Assembly: GCF_019232825.1 (NCBI RefSeq)
Contig: NZ_JAFAND010000113.1
Location: 1-37,156 of the forward strand
DNA: 37,156 nt
Source: Paludibacterium sp.
GTDB lineage: Bacteria > Pseudomonadota > Gammaproteobacteria > Burkholderiales > Chromobacteriaceae
Reading direction: 5' to 3'
The stretch's first letter is position 1. Each line of letters starts with the position of its first letter. Shown one piece after another: positions 35,248 through 37,156 of this stretch. The notes below the pieces were generated by a model. That model worked only from the letters and a program-made list of their open reading frames with translations. It was not told the DNA's origin and searched no databases. Both the position numbers and the translations under genes were made by a program.

Positions 35248-35412
35248 GCTGGATAAGGGCTAGCTTATTCTGTCAGCCCAACCTAATATTGCGGTATTTA
35301 GCGCAATTTGGCGTGTGCACGCCATATGTTGTGTCCTAGGGCCTGCCGACAATCTTTTTTGCGGCGGCCCTCATAGCGCCGTGGTCGCAGAACCGCGGCG
35401 GGAGGAGACGAT

Positions 35413-37156
35413 GTGTTGAGACGATTCATTGCCGCGCTGGCGTTTGCGCTGTTGTCCATCCATGCCTGGGCCGATTTCGGTCCCATCCGTGTTTATTCCC
35501 GCCTTGGCGAGCCGTTACGCGCCGAGGTGCCGCTCACCGACACCGATACCATGAATGGCTCGCACTGGCGTGTGAGCCTGGCCGACAGGGCGACCTTCGA
35601 CGACCTCAACTACGTCTATGGGCCCGAATTGGCCGATCTGCGCTTTTCCTTGTTTGCCGGCGCGAACGGCCCGGTGGTGCTGATCCGCTCGCAAAAGCCG
35701 ATCCGCACGCCGTACCTGCAGTTCGTGCTGCAGCTGAAGAGCGATGGGGGGCGCTGGGTGCAAGGGTTTGACGTGCGGCTGGAGTCGCGCGGCGAGAGCG
35801 ACGTCATCGACGTGCCCGCCGACACCGCGGTGCCGGCCGCTGCGGCCTCGCGCAACGCGCGCGCCGCCAAACCGGCCGAGACCGGGCTATTGGTCGGCAA
35901 GCACGATACCTTGGCTTCGCTGGCGGACAAGATCCGTCCCGCCAACATTCCGCAAAGCCAAGCCATGGCCGCGCTGTATTTGTCCAACCGCGCCAAGTTC
36001 GTTGCCGGCGATCCGCCGCGGCCGAAGCCGGGCGCCCGGCTCGCGGTGCCGAGCGTGGCAACGATGCGCGCCATCAGCATGTCGCATGCCGAGGCCTTGC
36101 TGCATCCGCCGCGTCCGGGCGCGGTGCCGCCGCTAGCGCCACTGACCGCCTCGACGCCGTCGGCCGCGCCGACTGCCAAGCCGGTGGCGCCGCCGGAGAG
36201 CGCGAGCCAGCCTAAGCCCGCCGCCGCGCCGCAAGCGGCATCGCAGGCTGCCGCCTATGCCGCGTCCGAGGCGGCGGCGCGCGCCAAGATCGATGCTTTG
36301 CAACAACAGGTGAACGCGCGCGCGCAAGATCTGCAGAAAGCCGACCAGCACATTAACGATCTCAACCGTCAGATCAAGTCGCTGCAAGCGTCCGAGGCGG
36401 CGGTCGCCAAGATGGTGGCCAACGGCATCAATTACCGCAGTCCGAAGGTGATGGCCTTGACCGGCGGGGTGGCGCTGATCATCGCCGTGCTGTTCTTCCT
36501 GCTCGGCCGCCGTCGCCGCAACGGCGACGGCAATGGCAAGAAGAAACCGCCCAAGGGGAACGGAAAGAAGGGCGGCTTGGCCACCACCGGCGTCGCCCAG
36601 CCAGACCCGTCCGCCCTTGAGGCCGACGGTAAGGGCGACCCGCTGGCCGAGGCGGAGGTGTATCTCGCCTACGGCCATGACGATCAGGCCGAGGACATCT
36701 TGCGCAAGGCGCTGGAACTGCATCCGGGGCGGCAGGATATCCGCGCCAAGCTGCTGGAGATCTACGCCGCGCGGCCGGATACGCTCAAGTTCGAGGTGTT
36801 GGCGCGCGAAGTGCACGACGCCTACGACGGCCGCGGCGCACAGTGGGAGCGCGCGCGCGCCATGGGCGCCAGCATCGACCCGGACAACCCGCTCTACCGC
36901 CCCGAGGGCGCGGAAGCCGCGCCGGCGGCACCGATGATGGATTTTTCCGCGCTGGAAACGCCGGTGCTCGAGCCGGCGGACGGCGGGCTGGACTTCTCGA
37001 TGCCGGAGACGGCGTCGGCGGCGCCCGGGCCGGCAGCCGAAAACAGCCTGCTTGACTTCGACTTCTCGCTTGAGGGCAAGGACGCGGCGCCCGGCGCCGA
37101 TTTGAGCCAGACCGAGCCCGACTTATCCGTGCTCGATCTGCCCGCCGAGCCGGCGC
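35413..37156 (+). CDS. fimV: FimV/HubP-type polar membrane protein (3' end beyond window)
   Basis: Inner-membrane, peptidoglycan-binding protein needed for type IV pilus function and polar organisation in relatives. The frame is open from GTG 35413 to the window edge (581 codons). Order: signal peptide (about 1-20, ending AWA); FimV N-terminal domain with FGPIRVYSRLGEPLRAEVPL (21-40) and SQKPIRTPYLQFVL; a LysM-like region (about 157-210); a Pro/Ala linker; coiled coil (about 285-325, IDALQQQVNARAQDL); transmembrane helix (about 347-365) followed by GRRRR; then the cytoplasmic part with the FimV TPR motif DPLAEAEVYLAYGHDDQAED (about 409-428). GGAGGAG lies 5 bases before the GTG; TTG at 35416 is the alternative. 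Its gene was identified by reading the frame directly. Confidence 0.9.
   Translation, partial: MLRRFIAALAFALLSIHAWADFGPIRVYSRLGEPLRAEVPLTDTDTMNGSHWRVSLADRATFDDLNYVYGPELADLRFSLFAGANGPVVLIRSQKPIRTPYLQFVLQLKSDGGRWVQGFDVRLESRGESDVIDVPADTAVPAAAASRNARAAKPAETGLLVGKHDTLASLADKIRPANIPQSQAMAALYLSNRAKFVAGDPPRPKPGARLAVPSVATMRAISMSHAEALLHPPRPGAVPPLAPLTASTPSAAPTAKPVAPPESASQPKPAAAPQAASQAAAYAASEAAARAKIDALQQQVNARAQDLQKADQHINDLNRQIKSLQASEAAVAKMVANGINYRSPKVMALTGGVALIIAVLFFLLGRRRRNGDGNGKKKPPKGNGKKGGLATTGVAQPDPSALEADGKGDPLAEAEVYLAYGHDDQAEDILRKALELHPGRQDIRAKLLEIYAARPDTLKFEVLAREVHDAYDGRGAQWERARAMGASIDPDNPLYRPEGAEAAPAAPMMDFSALETPVLEPADGGLDFSMPETASAAPGPAAENSLLDFDFSLEGKDAAPGADLSQTEPDLSVLDLPAEPA

Overview
The window is a high-GC chromosomal segment of a betaproteobacterium, most likely Neisseriales/Chromobacteriaceae. 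The class I PHA synthase looks very close, from memory, to that of Chromobacterium violaceum. The order leuC-leuD-leuB-asd-asd2(usg)-fimV is the arrangement also known from Pseudomonas and relatives. No rRNA, tRNA, CRISPR array or transposase gene was seen.

Layout. (1) 1-6.3 kb: a secreted-adhesin locus. It holds a small repeat protein, two RTX proteins with VCBS-like repeats (one also carrying a von Willebrand A domain), and a TolC-family outer-membrane channel. The ABC and adaptor parts of the type I secretion system are not in the window. (2) 6.4-7.9 kb: trhP (yegQ), a tRNA U34 hydroxylation gene with its own promoter and terminator. (3) 8.6-14.25 kb: a polyamine ABC transporter potFGHI followed by an outer-membrane porin-like gene. 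(4) 14.25-19.2 kb: an accessory island, AT-rich in parts, containing the most unusual material. It has a stand-alone glycosyltransferase resembling the catalytic domain of clostridial toxins TcdA/TcdB. It also has a duplicated two-gene module, each copy being a short peptide with a double-glycine leader facing a convergent gene for a membrane-anchored protein of unknown function. (5) 19.2-24 kb: argS, a ParE/Phd-type toxin-antitoxin pair, a YdjM-like membrane protein, a small orphan gene and a predicted ATPase. (6) 24-27.2 kb: phaC-phaA, polyhydroxyalkanoate synthesis. (7) 27.3-29.6 kb: a translationally coupled FAH hydrolase-hslR-MFS operon. (8) 29.8-37.2 kb: leucine biosynthesis (leuCDB), two aspartate-semialdehyde dehydrogenase homologues, and the start of fimV, cut by the right edge.

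The housekeeping blocks are ordinary. The candidate undescribed system is the island at 14.3-19.1 kb. The two peptides share 19 of 24 leader residues and keep an aligned core pattern (ADKVKN, SG, GC). Their convergent partners align without gaps for 240 residues at about 60% identity by hand count, including a conserved Cys-x7-Cys. The modules sit beside a toxin-type glycosyltransferase that retains its catalytic residues. Whether peptides, partner proteins and glycosyltransferase act together is inference.
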